From NCBI RefSeq assembly GCF_003385515.1, contig NZ_QNVT01000009.1, positions 1 through 64,000 on the forward strand: a stretch of 64,000 bases of DNA, read 5' to 3'. The translations under genes were made by a program, and so were the position numbers. This document shows positions 17,229 through 26,152 of this stretch, one piece after another (the first letter of the stretch is position 1; every line of letters begins with the position of its first letter). Origin of the DNA: Chryseobacterium pennae. GTDB lineage: Bacteria > Bacteroidota > Bacteroidia > Flavobacteriales > Weeksellaceae. Below the pieces are notes generated by a model, which did no database searches, was not told the origin of the DNA, and was given only the letters and a program-made list of their open reading frames with translations.

Positions 17229-19553
17229 TTACTGCCAATCTCTCATGTTAATATTTTTATTGCTTAATCCAAATTTATCAAATTTATATCTGATAAATCT
17301 TGAATACTTGTCTTCATGGGTAGACAATACAATCTGTTGGTCAGCGAAATTGTATTTTAATAATTCAACAAGTGAATGTGCATTGATCTCATCTAAGGTT
17401 TGTAACGGATCATCAATAAAAATCATTCCCAATTGTGATTGATTAAATACTTTGTTTAAGACCAGCATAAGAGAGATTACGGTTGCCGAGAGTTGTCCTG
17501 AACTTAGTGTGAAAGCCACCTCCTGATCTTTATAACATGGCGTGATATATAGCTGCTTATCTTTCTTTTCCATTTCAAAATCTATATTTAACCCAGAACC
17601 AAGACTGTGATTCTGCAGAATCTTACCTGTATAAATATGAAATGGAATTTTTATCTTTTCTACGATGCTATTTGTATATTTATTGATTTGAGCGTCCATA
17701 TTTTGCGACAATTTATTCAGTCTTGACCACGCAACATCCAACTTCTCTATTTTATTTTTTCTAACGGTAATATTATGGCTTATAGCATTATAAAAACGCC
17801 ATTGCACATAATTTCGTTTATCCGCAATACTTTCCTCAGACATCTCATCCAATTCTTTAAAGCTACCATCTAGGTAATATGAAAAATCATTTCTTATTGC
17901 AACTTGATCCAATGTCTCGTCAATAATTGGCCTGCTGTTATTGATCAATTGAAGAAGAGTCTCTTTAGACAATACAATATTTTCAATAGTTCTGTGATTA
18001 ATTATACCTAAAATCTGCTCTTTAACTTGATTTTCAAACAAGCCAACAAAAGTTTCGAATTCATCCCGTTTTCCAACATAATCTAGAAGCTGTGCAAAAA
18101 AATCATCATCAACAAGGCCATTTTTTTCCTGTGCTAATCTTTGGACCTCTGCGATTAGATATAGTGTTACCTTACTTAATATCGATTCGTTAAAATCTTT
18201 CTTTGTACCCTCAAATCTGGCATTATTTTCTAAATAACCGGCGAATATTTTTGATTCAGTCTCCTCTATATGTTTTATCAATTCCAAGGAAGTTTGCCAG
18301 TCGAAACCGCAGGTAGGGCATTCGCTGTCTTTAATAGGAATCACTTCTCTATACTGAATATTTATTTGCAGGAGCTGTTCGCGCTTTTCCTTCAGATCGG
18401 ATAGAATTCTATTGTCAGTACTAAGATTTTCTTCCATTGATAGAATAGTTTTTAGTGAGCTACTATAACTTGGAAAATATTCGCTTAAACCAATCTTACT
18501 AGAAAGAAAAGCGGTTACCGTCTCTACACTTAGATTTTTAAAATCAAACTTCTCTATAAAAGCTAGTATGGCTGTATTACTTTTAATAATTTTATCAATT
18601 TCTATCCTTCTTTCATGCTCCTCTTTCAATAGATTGAAATTTTTCACTGACCAGTAATAACGCAAAAATATATCACTGGCATTGGTATTAATGAAAGAGT
18701 TAATACTATGATTTACAAGAACTTTCTTAACTTCTTCTCGGTTAATAATAAGGTACTCTAGTTTATTTAACTCCAAAAGATATTGTTGTTGAACGTCTGG
18801 GTCGGTATTTTTGATGTCTTCCCGATCCCACTCTAACTCTTTATTTTGTAGTAGCCTGCTATAAAAAACATTTGACACGGTATTGGTAACTGCTGATAAG
18901 TTATTTTTTTCCAACAGGATGATTTCGTCTGCATATACCTTAGTTTTCTTCCTTATCTGATCTTTTGAATCATTGACTTTTGCTAAAAGTAAACGCTCCT
19001 CTTCCCCACCTAATAAAGACTCCAATGTACTATATCTGTTCTTTGGATCTTTCTTCAAAAAATATGTGTTCTCATCTTGCTCCACGTAATTCAGCAAGTT
19101 GAACAATGATTCAACATTATCAAATTGAAGCAGCTCCTCAACTTCTTGTATCCCCGAATCTCTTTGATTATCATTAATATATAATTTTGAAAGAGTAAAA
19201 ATTTTTCCAAAATTATTGTCTGCAGAGGAGCTGCTGCTCGCCGCTGGAAATATGCGCTTTATTTTTATATGGTTTCCATCATCATCACTTAAGACAGCTG
19301 AAATGATTATTTCTTGTTCATTGTATTTGTGGATTGGGCTATCCCTGAATTTATACCTTTTATCTACAAAGGAAGTTTTTGATTTTCTAGGGTTACCGGC
19401 AAATAGAATTTCAATAGCTTCAAAACAGGTTGTTTTTCCATAACCGTTGGGACCATCATAGACTACTAGATGCTTCCCATCAAAGTTAAAATCGGCCTCT
19501 GTAATACACTTAAAATTCTTAATGTAAAGATTGGATATTTTAAATTTATTCAT
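17229..19553 (-). CDS. SMC/RecN-like AAA ATPase, ABC-three-component type
   Basis: This 774-residue protein has Walker A GPNGYGKTT at residues 34-42, a long coiled middle with a zinc-hook-like CPTCGFDW near 413-420, the signature LSSGQLSATVISLML near 690 and Walker B MIFIDDPLQTLDEINAHS near 715. A His-switch region (LSTHEDKYSRF) follows. This is the SbcC/RecF/RecN arrangement. Its start overlaps the stop of the middle-component gene by 8 nt, so three genes are coupled. ABC-three-component systems are proposed conflict systems in which such an ATPase senses DNA and licenses a nuclease; I infer the same here. Confidence 0.85.
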   Translation of the reverse strand: MNKFKISNLYIKNFKCITEADFNFDGKHLVVYDGPNGYGKTTCFEAIEILFAGNPRKSKTSFVDKRYKFRDSPIHKYNEQEIIISAVLSDDDGNHIKIKRIFPAASSSSSADNNFGKIFTLSKLYINDNQRDSGIQEVEELLQFDNVESLFNLLNYVEQDENTYFLKKDPKNRYSTLESLLGGEEERLLLAKVNDSKDQIRKKTKVYADEIILLEKNNLSAVTNTVSNVFYSRLLQNKELEWDREDIKNTDPDVQQQYLLELNKLEYLIINREEVKKVLVNHSINSFINTNASDIFLRYYWSVKNFNLLKEEHERRIEIDKIIKSNTAILAFIEKFDFKNLSVETVTAFLSSKIGLSEYFPSYSSSLKTILSMEENLSTDNRILSDLKEKREQLLQINIQYREVIPIKDSECPTCGFDWQTSLELIKHIEETESKIFAGYLENNARFEGTKKDFNESILSKVTLYLIAEVQRLAQEKNGLVDDDFFAQLLDYVGKRDEFETFVGLFENQVKEQILGIINHRTIENIVLSKETLLQLINNSRPIIDETLDQVAIRNDFSYYLDGSFKELDEMSEESIADKRNYVQWRFYNAISHNITVRKNKIEKLDVAWSRLNKLSQNMDAQINKYTNSIVEKIKIPFHIYTGKILQNHSLGSGLNIDFEMEKKDKQLYITPCYKDQEVAFTLSSGQLSATVISLMLVLNKVFNQSQLGMIFIDDPLQTLDEINAHSLVELLKYNFADQQIVLSTHEDKYSRFIRYKFDKFGLSNKNINMRDWQ

Positions 19554-20256
19554 CGTTGTCTATTTGAAATTGTGCTACAAAAGATTCGATATCCATGTTT
19601 ACCTCATAATTATCGGAAACGATCGCCAGTAGACTTTTGTCCTGATCTGATAATCCTTCTTCGAACAAGTTTGAAATTGTTGTCAGTCCAAAACTTCCGC
19701 TTTGATAATTTAGGAATGGAAGTTTGATAAAAAGATTCATAAGAAGCTGATACCAGCTTTCCTGCTTATCATTGATAAAAGTACTATTCTCCAATGCCAT
19801 ATTATTTAATCTCTCTGGCAAGTTATCATAAACTGTTCGAGCAGTTTCAGAAGTTAACTTCTCAAAATCAGAATTTAGGTAAGGCAAAATATATTTTTTT
19901 GCGATCTTGTAATTCTCCTCAATTTTGTGGATATTCTTTAATATGTTTTCATCTTCGAGCGTATTCAGTTCTACTACAATAATACTTGATAGATTAAAAT
20001 CTATGATGCTTCCGAACGTTTTTACTTGCTCGTACTCTTTAACAGTGTCTAAATACGCATTAATTCCATAATCCAAATTATGTATATCTTGCTCTACATC
20101 AAGGTGATGCAATAGCGCAGCATACGCACCACATATTAAAATATAGAAATCATCTCTGTTCTCAAAATAAAATAAAGTAGGATTTAATTTATTGTCCGTT
20201 ATTTCTAATGTTCGCAGCCCACTTGCGATTGCTATTTGTTTGATTAGATCTTTCAT
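19546..20256 (-). CDS. ABC-three-component middle-component-like protein
   Basis: This 236-residue protein starts MKDLIKQIAIASGL and has an alpha-beta N-part (LFYFENRDDFYILICG near 28-43) and a helical C-part (SLLAIVSDNYEVNMDIESFVAQF). It has no catalytic motif. Its position between the nuclease-like gene (4 nt overlap) and the ATPase gene (8 nt overlap), and its length, fit the middle component that links ATPase and effector in ABC-three-component systems. The assignment rests mainly on context. Confidence 0.6.
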   Translation of the reverse strand: MKDLIKQIAIASGLRTLEITDNKLNPTLFYFENRDDFYILICGAYAALLHHLDVEQDIHNLDYGINAYLDTVKEYEQVKTFGSIIDFNLSSIIVVELNTLEDENILKNIHKIEENYKIAKKYILPYLNSDFEKLTSETARTVYDNLPERLNNMALENSTFINDKQESWYQLLMNLFIKLPFLNYQSGSFGLTTISNLFEEGLSDQDKSLLAIVSDNYEVNMDIESFVAQFQIDNDE

Positions 20257-21542
20257 GATTTTAGGTCATTTATAGTCTCAGAAAGTTTTTTTAATCCGTA
20301 ATTCTTGATGGGATTTGTAATATCGATTGTAGAATCTGAAAAGTTATCGGGAACATCAGTTATATTCCTAATAAGATCCTTTACTTTACTTTGATCATAG
20401 GTTATTTGTTCCGTAATAATATAGTCAACATCACTTAGGTTGTTCTCCTGTATGTTTTTAAAATAGCCCTGAAGTTGAATTTTATCAAAACTTGTCGGTG
20501 GATCACTGATATTGGAGCTTATCAGTGATAATTGGTATTTCTCATCATTATGATCAAACACAAGATCTTTATAACTGGGCGGGAAATCAATACCTTCAAT
20601 AGCTTTTGTAATTATACTATGTATAATGCCAGCATCCATATATAATGCGAAATCCTCTCGCAAATTACGATCGCTAATAGCTTTATGAGCATTAATTCGC
20701 TCTTTAATTAGTTTTTTTACCCTATCAAATCCTAAAAGGTCTAAACTTTCACAGCACTCTTGTAACTTATCATGCCACAGAGCCTCATTCGGGTTAGCAA
20801 GATCATAAATTGCGACAGGTTCCGATAGTGTTTTTAAAAATGCCTTTACAATGGTAATCCAAAAAAGATCACTATTGAACGCAATATCTGATTTTTCAAT
20901 CCACTTCTTGATTTCGCTAAGCGGAATGGACTTCACCTGCTTTGTACGATGACGTTCCTTTATGAGATTAACAATATTATGGAGACAGAAATTCCTTTTT
21001 AAAGCAATATCTTCATGAGAAACAGTATCTGCTGGAAAAAGTTTGTTTATTTCTGCGTCAATCTTATCTGAGATATTCTCTAACTTATAAACTCCGTGAA
21101 TTACGGAAAATTTATCAAATTCAATAGCTTGATAACGTTTATTGAAAGAAGAATGGTCTTGCGTGTAATCAGTAATTTCCTTGTCTGTAATTAAAGAGCA
21201 ATGTATCGGTCTTTTCCTTTTACTTAAGCTGTAGTATTCAATCTTTCCCTGCCCTTTAGTACCTTTTAGTACGGTTTTCGAATAGTGGTACTTATTTAAT
21301 AGCTCCGCGATAACATCTTTATATTTACCTAATTTATCAGCACCTTTACTTAGGTATGCCTTAACTTGAAAAACCTCTAACACATCGGTTTTGATGGAAA
21401 AATCTTCATCTTGCTCTAATCTTAAACAGTAATGTTCAGGAATGTCTGCCCCGCAAGTATTGATTATTTCAATTGCTTTGCATAAAGCAACTTCTCCTTG
21501 AAAAATATATCCTGACCAACTTGGTGTAGCATCCGTACTCAT
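20253..21542 (-). CDS. ABC-three-component effector with restriction-nuclease-like N-domain
   Basis: The N-terminus of this 429-residue protein, TPSWSGYIFQGEVALCKAIE (residues 6-25), followed by LRLEQDEDFSIKT (40-52) and EVFQVKAY (56-63), has the E, D and QxK pattern of PD-(D/E)xK nucleases of the Cap4/DUF4297 kind. K61 would be the catalytic lysine. The rest (about 120-429) is a helical domain typical of ABC-three-component proteins. It is the first gene of a tightly overlapping three-gene operon with the middle component and the ATPase. Cleavage of foreign or host DNA on activation is inference. Confidence 0.7.
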   Translation of the reverse strand: MSTDATPSWSGYIFQGEVALCKAIEIINTCGADIPEHYCLRLEQDEDFSIKTDVLEVFQVKAYLSKGADKLGKYKDVIAELLNKYHYSKTVLKGTKGQGKIEYYSLSKRKRPIHCSLITDKEITDYTQDHSSFNKRYQAIEFDKFSVIHGVYKLENISDKIDAEINKLFPADTVSHEDIALKRNFCLHNIVNLIKERHRTKQVKSIPLSEIKKWIEKSDIAFNSDLFWITIVKAFLKTLSEPVAIYDLANPNEALWHDKLQECCESLDLLGFDRVKKLIKERINAHKAISDRNLREDFALYMDAGIIHSIITKAIEGIDFPPSYKDLVFDHNDEKYQLSLISSNISDPPTSFDKIQLQGYFKNIQENNLSDVDYIITEQITYDQSKVKDLIRNITDVPDNFSDSTIDITNPIKNYGLKKLSETINDLKS

Positions 21543-21893
21543 TGTTCCAATTTAAAAGAATTTTATTTATTTGCTAAACATTTCTATGACCATAACCACC
21601 ATATCTAAGGAAGTTAGCAAAAAAAAAATTCTGAAGAAGTACCTGAATTATTTAATAGAGCTAACCTGCATTTCAGGTTTCATTTATCTCATGGCTATTG
21701 CAATCTACGTTTTTTTAAAAAAGGTTACAACTAAATTTTTTCGTCATTCAAACTTAGTTCAACAAAGCGACAAAACATGTCGCTTCCTTTATTTTATTCT
21801 TACTAGCATTTACACTAAATATATTACATAGCTTAAATTTACAAAGGTCAGTTGATATTTCTTTACGGGTTCCCGTATGCACAGTTCGTTGAT
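21543..21893. other. Intergenic stretch upstream of the ABC-3C operon
   Basis: About 350 nt of AT-rich DNA between two leftward genes. An 86-codon rightward frame occurs but has weak composition and no recognisable product. The stretch presumably contains the operon promoter. I see no strong terminator. Confidence 0.4.
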
Positions 21894-22850
21894 TCAGCAG
21901 TTTAAATTCCCATAAAAATTACGATCAACTGTATAAGTATGGTTAACCGGATCTCTTTCGCACTTTCCAATATACGTCTCTTCCTCATGGTCATATAGGT
22001 AGACCTTGCCTGTACAGCCCCTTTTGACGCAACTAACCGACCTTTTATAAAAAGTAAAATTCCACATCGAATTTCGATGGATCGATCTATGTATTGCTTC
22101 ATTAAAGATTATCTCCCCTCCTACCGGCAATTTTCCACTACAGATTAAGTACAAAATTTTGTGGGGGAATTTCGTTTTCTTTATCCCTTTTCCAAATAAA
22201 ATAAGATATAGGACTAAAAAGACAAAAAGTCCCATCATTGCTATTCCCCAAACCTGTTCATTGAAATGCAAAAAGTAAAAGAGCACTCCAACGACAACGC
22301 AGATAATTATCAGCAGAGTGTACCAATGAATAGAATCTTTTATCGCTTCCCGAAAGGTGAAAGATTCGCTTTCGTCTTCATTTTCCGCAAAATAGATCGA
22401 ATTATCTCGCGAAATATCTACATCCCTATTTAGTATTTTTTCAATCTGCTTCTTAGGGAAATCAAAAATTTCTCTTGCAATTGTATAATGTGTTAAAACC
22501 TCCACGGAAATAGTAGGATAAATACCTCTTAGTCTGTTAACAACCTCAGCATAGGCTGTAGGCAAGGCCCTATTAGTAACATAGGTAAATTTTCTAACAT
22601 CGTGGTTTTTAGTGACGCAGTTAAAAAAATCAAAAGTTATCTTTCTTTTAAAATCACTTCGTGAAGAAATTGCAAAATAATGCTTGGAGTCATAAATATA
22701 ACCATCTTTACCACCATCACCTTTTCTTCCATTTTCAGTTGTCCGCTCAAATCGTGATCCGTATTTGGCATCCAAATATCTCTCCATATACTCTTGAAAT
22801 TGCGCGCCTCCTTTTCCTTCCAAAAGGAGTTCCATAAGATCTAATTGCAT
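21894..22850 (-). CDS. Membrane-tethered restriction-endonuclease-like protein
   Basis: The first 150 residues of this 318-residue protein resemble Mrr/PD-(D/E)xK nucleases: FQEYMERYLDAKYG, then GRKGDGGKDGYIYD with Asp at 45 and 49, followed by the strand YFAISSR. The usual QxK of that strand is replaced by AIS, so the lysine is missing or displaced (K68 or K70 are candidates). Two membrane helices follow near 177-197 and 203-224, then a cytosolic C-part with paired Cys (CVKRGCTGKVY, GKCERD). It is monocistronic and probably a defence protein acting at the membrane; this is inference. Confidence 0.6.
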   Translation of the reverse strand: MQLDLMELLLEGKGGAQFQEYMERYLDAKYGSRFERTTENGRKGDGGKDGYIYDSKHYFAISSRSDFKRKITFDFFNCVTKNHDVRKFTYVTNRALPTAYAEVVNRLRGIYPTISVEVLTHYTIAREIFDFPKKQIEKILNRDVDISRDNSIYFAENEDESESFTFREAIKDSIHWYTLLIIICVVVGVLFYFLHFNEQVWGIAMMGLFVFLVLYLILFGKGIKKTKFPHKILYLICSGKLPVGGEIIFNEAIHRSIHRNSMWNFTFYKRSVSCVKRGCTGKVYLYDHEEETYIGKCERDPVNHTYTVDRNFYGNLNC

Positions 22851-23097
22851 AATATTATTTTTTTAGAATATATGGGTTCTAGTATAATTTTCAAAATCAG
22901 AAAATGAATATTAAAAAGTGCAAATCAATGCAACTCCACATCAGTGCTTTCTCCGCAGAAAAAATTGAGAGCAATCATAAAAAGATAAGGTGTAATTACT
23001 TAAATGCTTGTAGTAACTTGCCAATATGGATAGATAAAAATTAATTTTTATTATAAAATCAGTAAATTTATATAACAACTAAGTGTAGTATAATGCG

Positions 23098-23343
23098 ATG
23101 GGTAATTTGTTTGAAAACAATAAGTTTGAGATCCAAGTCGGAGGTCTGAAAATTGCTGTAATTGAACATACAGTAAAGGAGCAGCAGGTTTATCATCTTG
23201 TTTTTGACGATAATAGAGCGCCATTAGTAATTACCTCAGCGAAAACATGGAATGGCGAAGTATGGACAAGTATCCCACAAGGAAGACAAACAGAAGCGGA
23301 ACTTTTCGGTAAGGAAATTAGTAAACATTTAAAAAATAAATAG
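23098..23343 (+). CDS. Small hypothetical protein upstream of the SRAP gene
   Basis: This 81-residue beta-rich protein (KFEIQVGGLKIAVIEHTVKE, then YHLVFDDNRAPLVITSAK, GEVWTSIPQGRQTEAELFGK) has no named family. The stop lies one base before the ATG of the SRAP gene, so the two are coupled. It may be a partner or simply a co-transcribed small protein. Confidence 0.7.
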   Translation: MGNLFENNKFEIQVGGLKIAVIEHTVKEQQVYHLVFDDNRAPLVITSAKTWNGEVWTSIPQGRQTEAELFGKEISKHLKNK

Positions 23344-23344
23344 T

Positions 23345-24172
23345 ATGTGTTATTATAATAGACAACGTGTATCAAGAGACGAATTTATTCGACTCATGGA
23401 TCTAGAAAAAGCTGTTATGAACTACGATTTTCTAGATCAAGAAATTCACGAGGGATTTAATTATGGAAACATTGCGGTTTTGCGTCCCACGGAAGACAAA
23501 TGCAACTTTGACATCGTCCAGATGGAATGGGGTTTTATTCCTTCGTATGTAAAAAATAGAGAAAATGTAAAAAAGATGCGCTTTGGTTACAAGGATGATA
23601 AGGGTAAATGGCATCAACCTTATACAACTTTAAATGCAAAAAGTGAAGAACTTTTACTGACAGATGAAACTACAGGTCGAGAAAAAATGTTTCGGAAAGC
23701 AGCATTGGAAAGAAGATGCTTAATTTTATCAAGTGAATTTTACGAGTGGAGGCACCTTTACCGTCTTAACAAGAAAACCAATCAACCCCTCAAAACAGCA
23801 GATAAATATCCATACCATATCGGGCTTAAGGGAAAAGAATACTTTTTTATTGCAGCTATCTGGCAAAATTGGACTGACAAGGACACAGGAGAAACAGTGG
23901 ATACGGTAGCTTTGGTAACCACAGAAGCGAATCCTCTAATGAGACAGATTCATAATTCTAAAAATCGTATGCCTACTATGCTGCCAGATGAACTTGCGTG
24001 GGAATGGACGATGCAGGATCTCAGTGAGGAACGAATTACGGAGCTTGCAACTTATCAGATCAGCGCCTCTGATATGGAAGCTTATACAATAGAAAAAGAA
24101 TTTAAAACAACTGGAACTCCTACTAAAGCATTTGTTTATGCAGAAGTACCAGAACTTACCTATGAAGTTTAA
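23345..24172 (+). CDS. yedK: SOS-response-associated peptidase (SRAP, HMCES/YedK type)
   Basis: This 275-residue protein begins MCYYNRQRV, so Cys2 becomes the N-terminal catalytic nucleophile after Met removal. SRAP motifs follow: MEWGFIPSYV near 61, TLNAKSEELL near 99, SSEFYEWRHL near 130 (catalytic Glu), and the HNSKNRMPTML motif near 200 that supplies His. SRAP proteins form a thiazolidine crosslink with abasic sites in single-stranded DNA and protect them. It may be cargo of the nearby element or chromosomal. The gene symbol follows the family, not proven orthology. Confidence 0.9.
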   Translation: MCYYNRQRVSRDEFIRLMDLEKAVMNYDFLDQEIHEGFNYGNIAVLRPTEDKCNFDIVQMEWGFIPSYVKNRENVKKMRFGYKDDKGKWHQPYTTLNAKSEELLLTDETTGREKMFRKAALERRCLILSSEFYEWRHLYRLNKKTNQPLKTADKYPYHIGLKGKEYFFIAAIWQNWTDKDTGETVDTVALVTTEANPLMRQIHNSKNRMPTMLPDELAWEWTMQDLSEERITELATYQISASDMEAYTIEKEFKTTGTPTKAFVYAEVPELTYEV

Positions 24173-24251
24173 TATGCCTTAAAATTCCAATGCTATTTAC
24201 CTGTTGTTAAACTGCTCTTTTAAAAAGTTCTTTCCCAATAGCAAGACGCAC

Positions 24252-24812
24252 TTACTTTGCCACATTTTCGGCAACAACTTCAAATAGACCTGGGTAACTC
24301 TTTACAATGCCTTTTGCATCAACTTGAATAATCGAAGAAAAATCTGAATCACAGTTTTCGTACAGATATTGATCTTTGGATATACGTGAATACCGCTGCT
24401 TAACTGCTTTTAGGTCATTCGCTAAAATGTCAATATAAAGCACATCAATAACATGTTGTTCACCAATAGCCATATGCAGATTATTAATAGGAAGGCTATT
24501 TGTCAAGGGAGTTACAGAAATATCTATATAGTGCAAACCACGAAATTCAGATCTGAGCTGGTCGTTAATCAACCACTCTTCCCCCTGTTCTTTTCCAAGA
24601 ACTACAGCTGTGACGCCATCAATTTCGGATGTTATCTCAAACTCCTGTACACACCACTCCGCATTTATTTTTAAGACATAACTCACGTTGTAAATCTTGC
24701 CCTGATGATTTCCAACGATGATTGACTCAACAGCAAGCATGTCCGCCTGTTTCTCAATCTTGCAATGTTCCCACGATTTATAAAACAAACCGCGCCATAC
24801 TATTAAATTCAT
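24252..24812 (-). CDS. Putative glycolipid-binding domain protein
   Basis: This 186-residue protein, taking the ATG at 24812 (the longer form needs a TTG), has the motifs of the putative glycolipid-binding family: VWRGLFYKSWEHC near 5-17, EWCVQEFEI, LRSEFRGLHYIDISVTPLTNSLPIN near 98-122, QYLYENCDSDFSSIIQVDAKGIVKSYPGLFE near 148-178. Residues around the last motif are the most conserved in the family. The ligand and role are not established. It is convergent with the SRAP gene. Confidence 0.75.
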   Translation of the reverse strand: MNLIVWRGLFYKSWEHCKIEKQADMLAVESIIVGNHQGKIYNVSYVLKINAEWCVQEFEITSEIDGVTAVVLGKEQGEEWLINDQLRSEFRGLHYIDISVTPLTNSLPINNLHMAIGEQHVIDVLYIDILANDLKAVKQRYSRISKDQYLYENCDSDFSSIIQVDAKGIVKSYPGLFEVVAENVAK

Positions 24813-24945
24813 GCTCAAACTGTTAAATTAAACTTATTTTCCTATATGCTTTGCGAACTTTTCAAGCCGGCACAATTACCAAGGATTATGGGATCGAAAA
24901 CATTTTCTCGCAATCGTCGCCATCGCTTGTTTAGTGCCAGGCAGA

Positions 24946-24974
24946 GAGGCCGAACGGTAAAACCACCCGGCCTC
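24946..24974. other. GC-rich stem-loop 1
   Basis: GAGGCCG pairs with CGGCCTC, with an inner GGT/ACC step around an AAA loop. It stands out from the surrounding AT-rich DNA. No T run follows, so it is not a normal terminator. Confidence 0.55.
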
Positions 24975-25082
24975 ATGAGTAGATCAACATGTGTAATATA
25001 GCAAAGAACAAGAGTAAATTAAAAAAGTTTTCTTGATAGGGATAATCACATTTTGCTACTATTTATTCAAATATTTCCCACG

Positions 25083-25104
25083 TTGCGCCGCAACACCGGC
25101 GCAA
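25083..25104. other. GC-rich stem-loop 2
   Basis: TTGCGCCG and CGGCGCAA form a perfect 8 bp inverted repeat around CAACAC. It lies 109 nt right of stem-loop 1 in the gene-free stretch 24813-25316. It could be part of an element end, a structured leader or a small RNA; the sequence does not decide. Confidence 0.55.
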
Positions 25105-25316
25105 TACTATAATACAATGACCAAAATAATAGTAGCGATGCCATATGTTATTGTTATCTTTGTTTCTCTTAAAATAGCACTTCTTCCTACGTGGGGGTGA
25201 GCAAAAAAAGCCTATAATATTGATCCTAATATGGAATTACATCTGGTAGGCAATCCTACTTCACAAATTATTTAACTATCTATAAGCCTCTTACTGCCGT
25301 ACAAACAAATATACTC

Positions 25317-26045
25317 ATGCAAAAAAAAATATTAATTACAGGTGGTTCCGGTAAAATCGGCAGTCACTTTATTCAAGCTTTTTTCGATCAATATCAATTG
25401 CGCATTTTTGATCTTCATCCGCCCAGAATTCAAAATGAGTCGGTCGAATTTTTTCAGGGAAATCTTACTGATAAAGAATACCTCATTGAGGTTTGTAAGG
25501 ATGTAGACATTGTTATTCACCTCGGTGGAATAGCCAATCCAGATGCACCTTTTAACGATTTACTGGATGCCAATATTATCGGCACAAAAAATGTTATAGA
25601 TGCAGCTATTTTGGGGGGCTGTACAAAAATCATTTATGCAAGCAGCGCACAAACAATAGAAGGCTACCCAAAAGATGTTCAAATCAATAGTGACATGGCT
25701 GTAAAGCCCGGTAACCTTTATGGTGTTTCCAAATGTTTTGGTGAAGCACTTCTCTCCTACTATTGCTATAGCAGCGATTTAAGTGCAATCTGCCTTCGAA
25801 TTGCTGCGTACGAATTCCCCGGGGACTTTACAGAAATGAATGCACGGGACATGAGCGCATATCTACATCCTGATGATCTCAATCAACTGCTGCATCTTTG
25901 CATTGAATCAAAAGACATAAAATTTGAAATTGTAAATGCTATTTCAAACAATACATATAAGAGACTTGATATACAGAAGACTATAAAACTTTTAAATTAT
26001 GATCCAAAGCATAACTCTTTTGACCTTTTCAAACTCAAAAAATAA
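25317..26045 (+). CDS. NAD-dependent epimerase/dehydratase-like protein
   Basis: This 242-residue extended-SDR protein has GGSGKIGSHF at residues 9-18 (NAD binding), IHLGGIANPDAPF near 66-78, YASSAQTIEGYP with the catalytic Ser, and YGVSKCFGE giving the Tyr-x-x-x-Lys pair near 135. It is shorter than usual epimerases (about 300), ending before a full substrate domain, so it resembles the uronate dehydrogenase type group. A TATCTTTG element lies at 25155-25162, 155 nt upstream. A hairpin terminator follows at 26121. Confidence 0.8.
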   Translation: MQKKILITGGSGKIGSHFIQAFFDQYQLRIFDLHPPRIQNESVEFFQGNLTDKEYLIEVCKDVDIVIHLGGIANPDAPFNDLLDANIIGTKNVIDAAILGGCTKIIYASSAQTIEGYPKDVQINSDMAVKPGNLYGVSKCFGEALLSYYCYSSDLSAICLRIAAYEFPGDFTEMNARDMSAYLHPDDLNQLLHLCIESKDIKFEIVNAISNNTYKRLDIQKTIKLLNYDPKHNSFDLFKLKK

Positions 26046-26120
26046 TTAGCCCAATTATCGAAAAATATTACGGATGCATTCTGGTCGTTCAGATCGTAAA
26101 AATCTAGTCAATTAATAACA

Positions 26121-26147
26121 AAAATGGATACCAATGGTATCCATTTT
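26121..26147. terminator. Bidirectional terminator
   Basis: AAAATGGATACC pairs with GGTATCCATTTT around AAT. It separates the epimerase-like gene from the convergent Hsp20 gene. Confidence 0.9.
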
Positions 26148-26152
26148 GCGTC

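Noticed and set aside
21571..21831. 86-codon rightward frame with two hydrophobic parts
   Set aside because: AT-driven composition, no family, no promoter and no neighbour; chance frame more likely.
13715..25316. A CRISPR array or tRNA-end direct repeat marking the right end of the island
   Set aside because: I looked for regularly spaced repeats and for copies of the tRNA-Arg 3' end and found none by eye.
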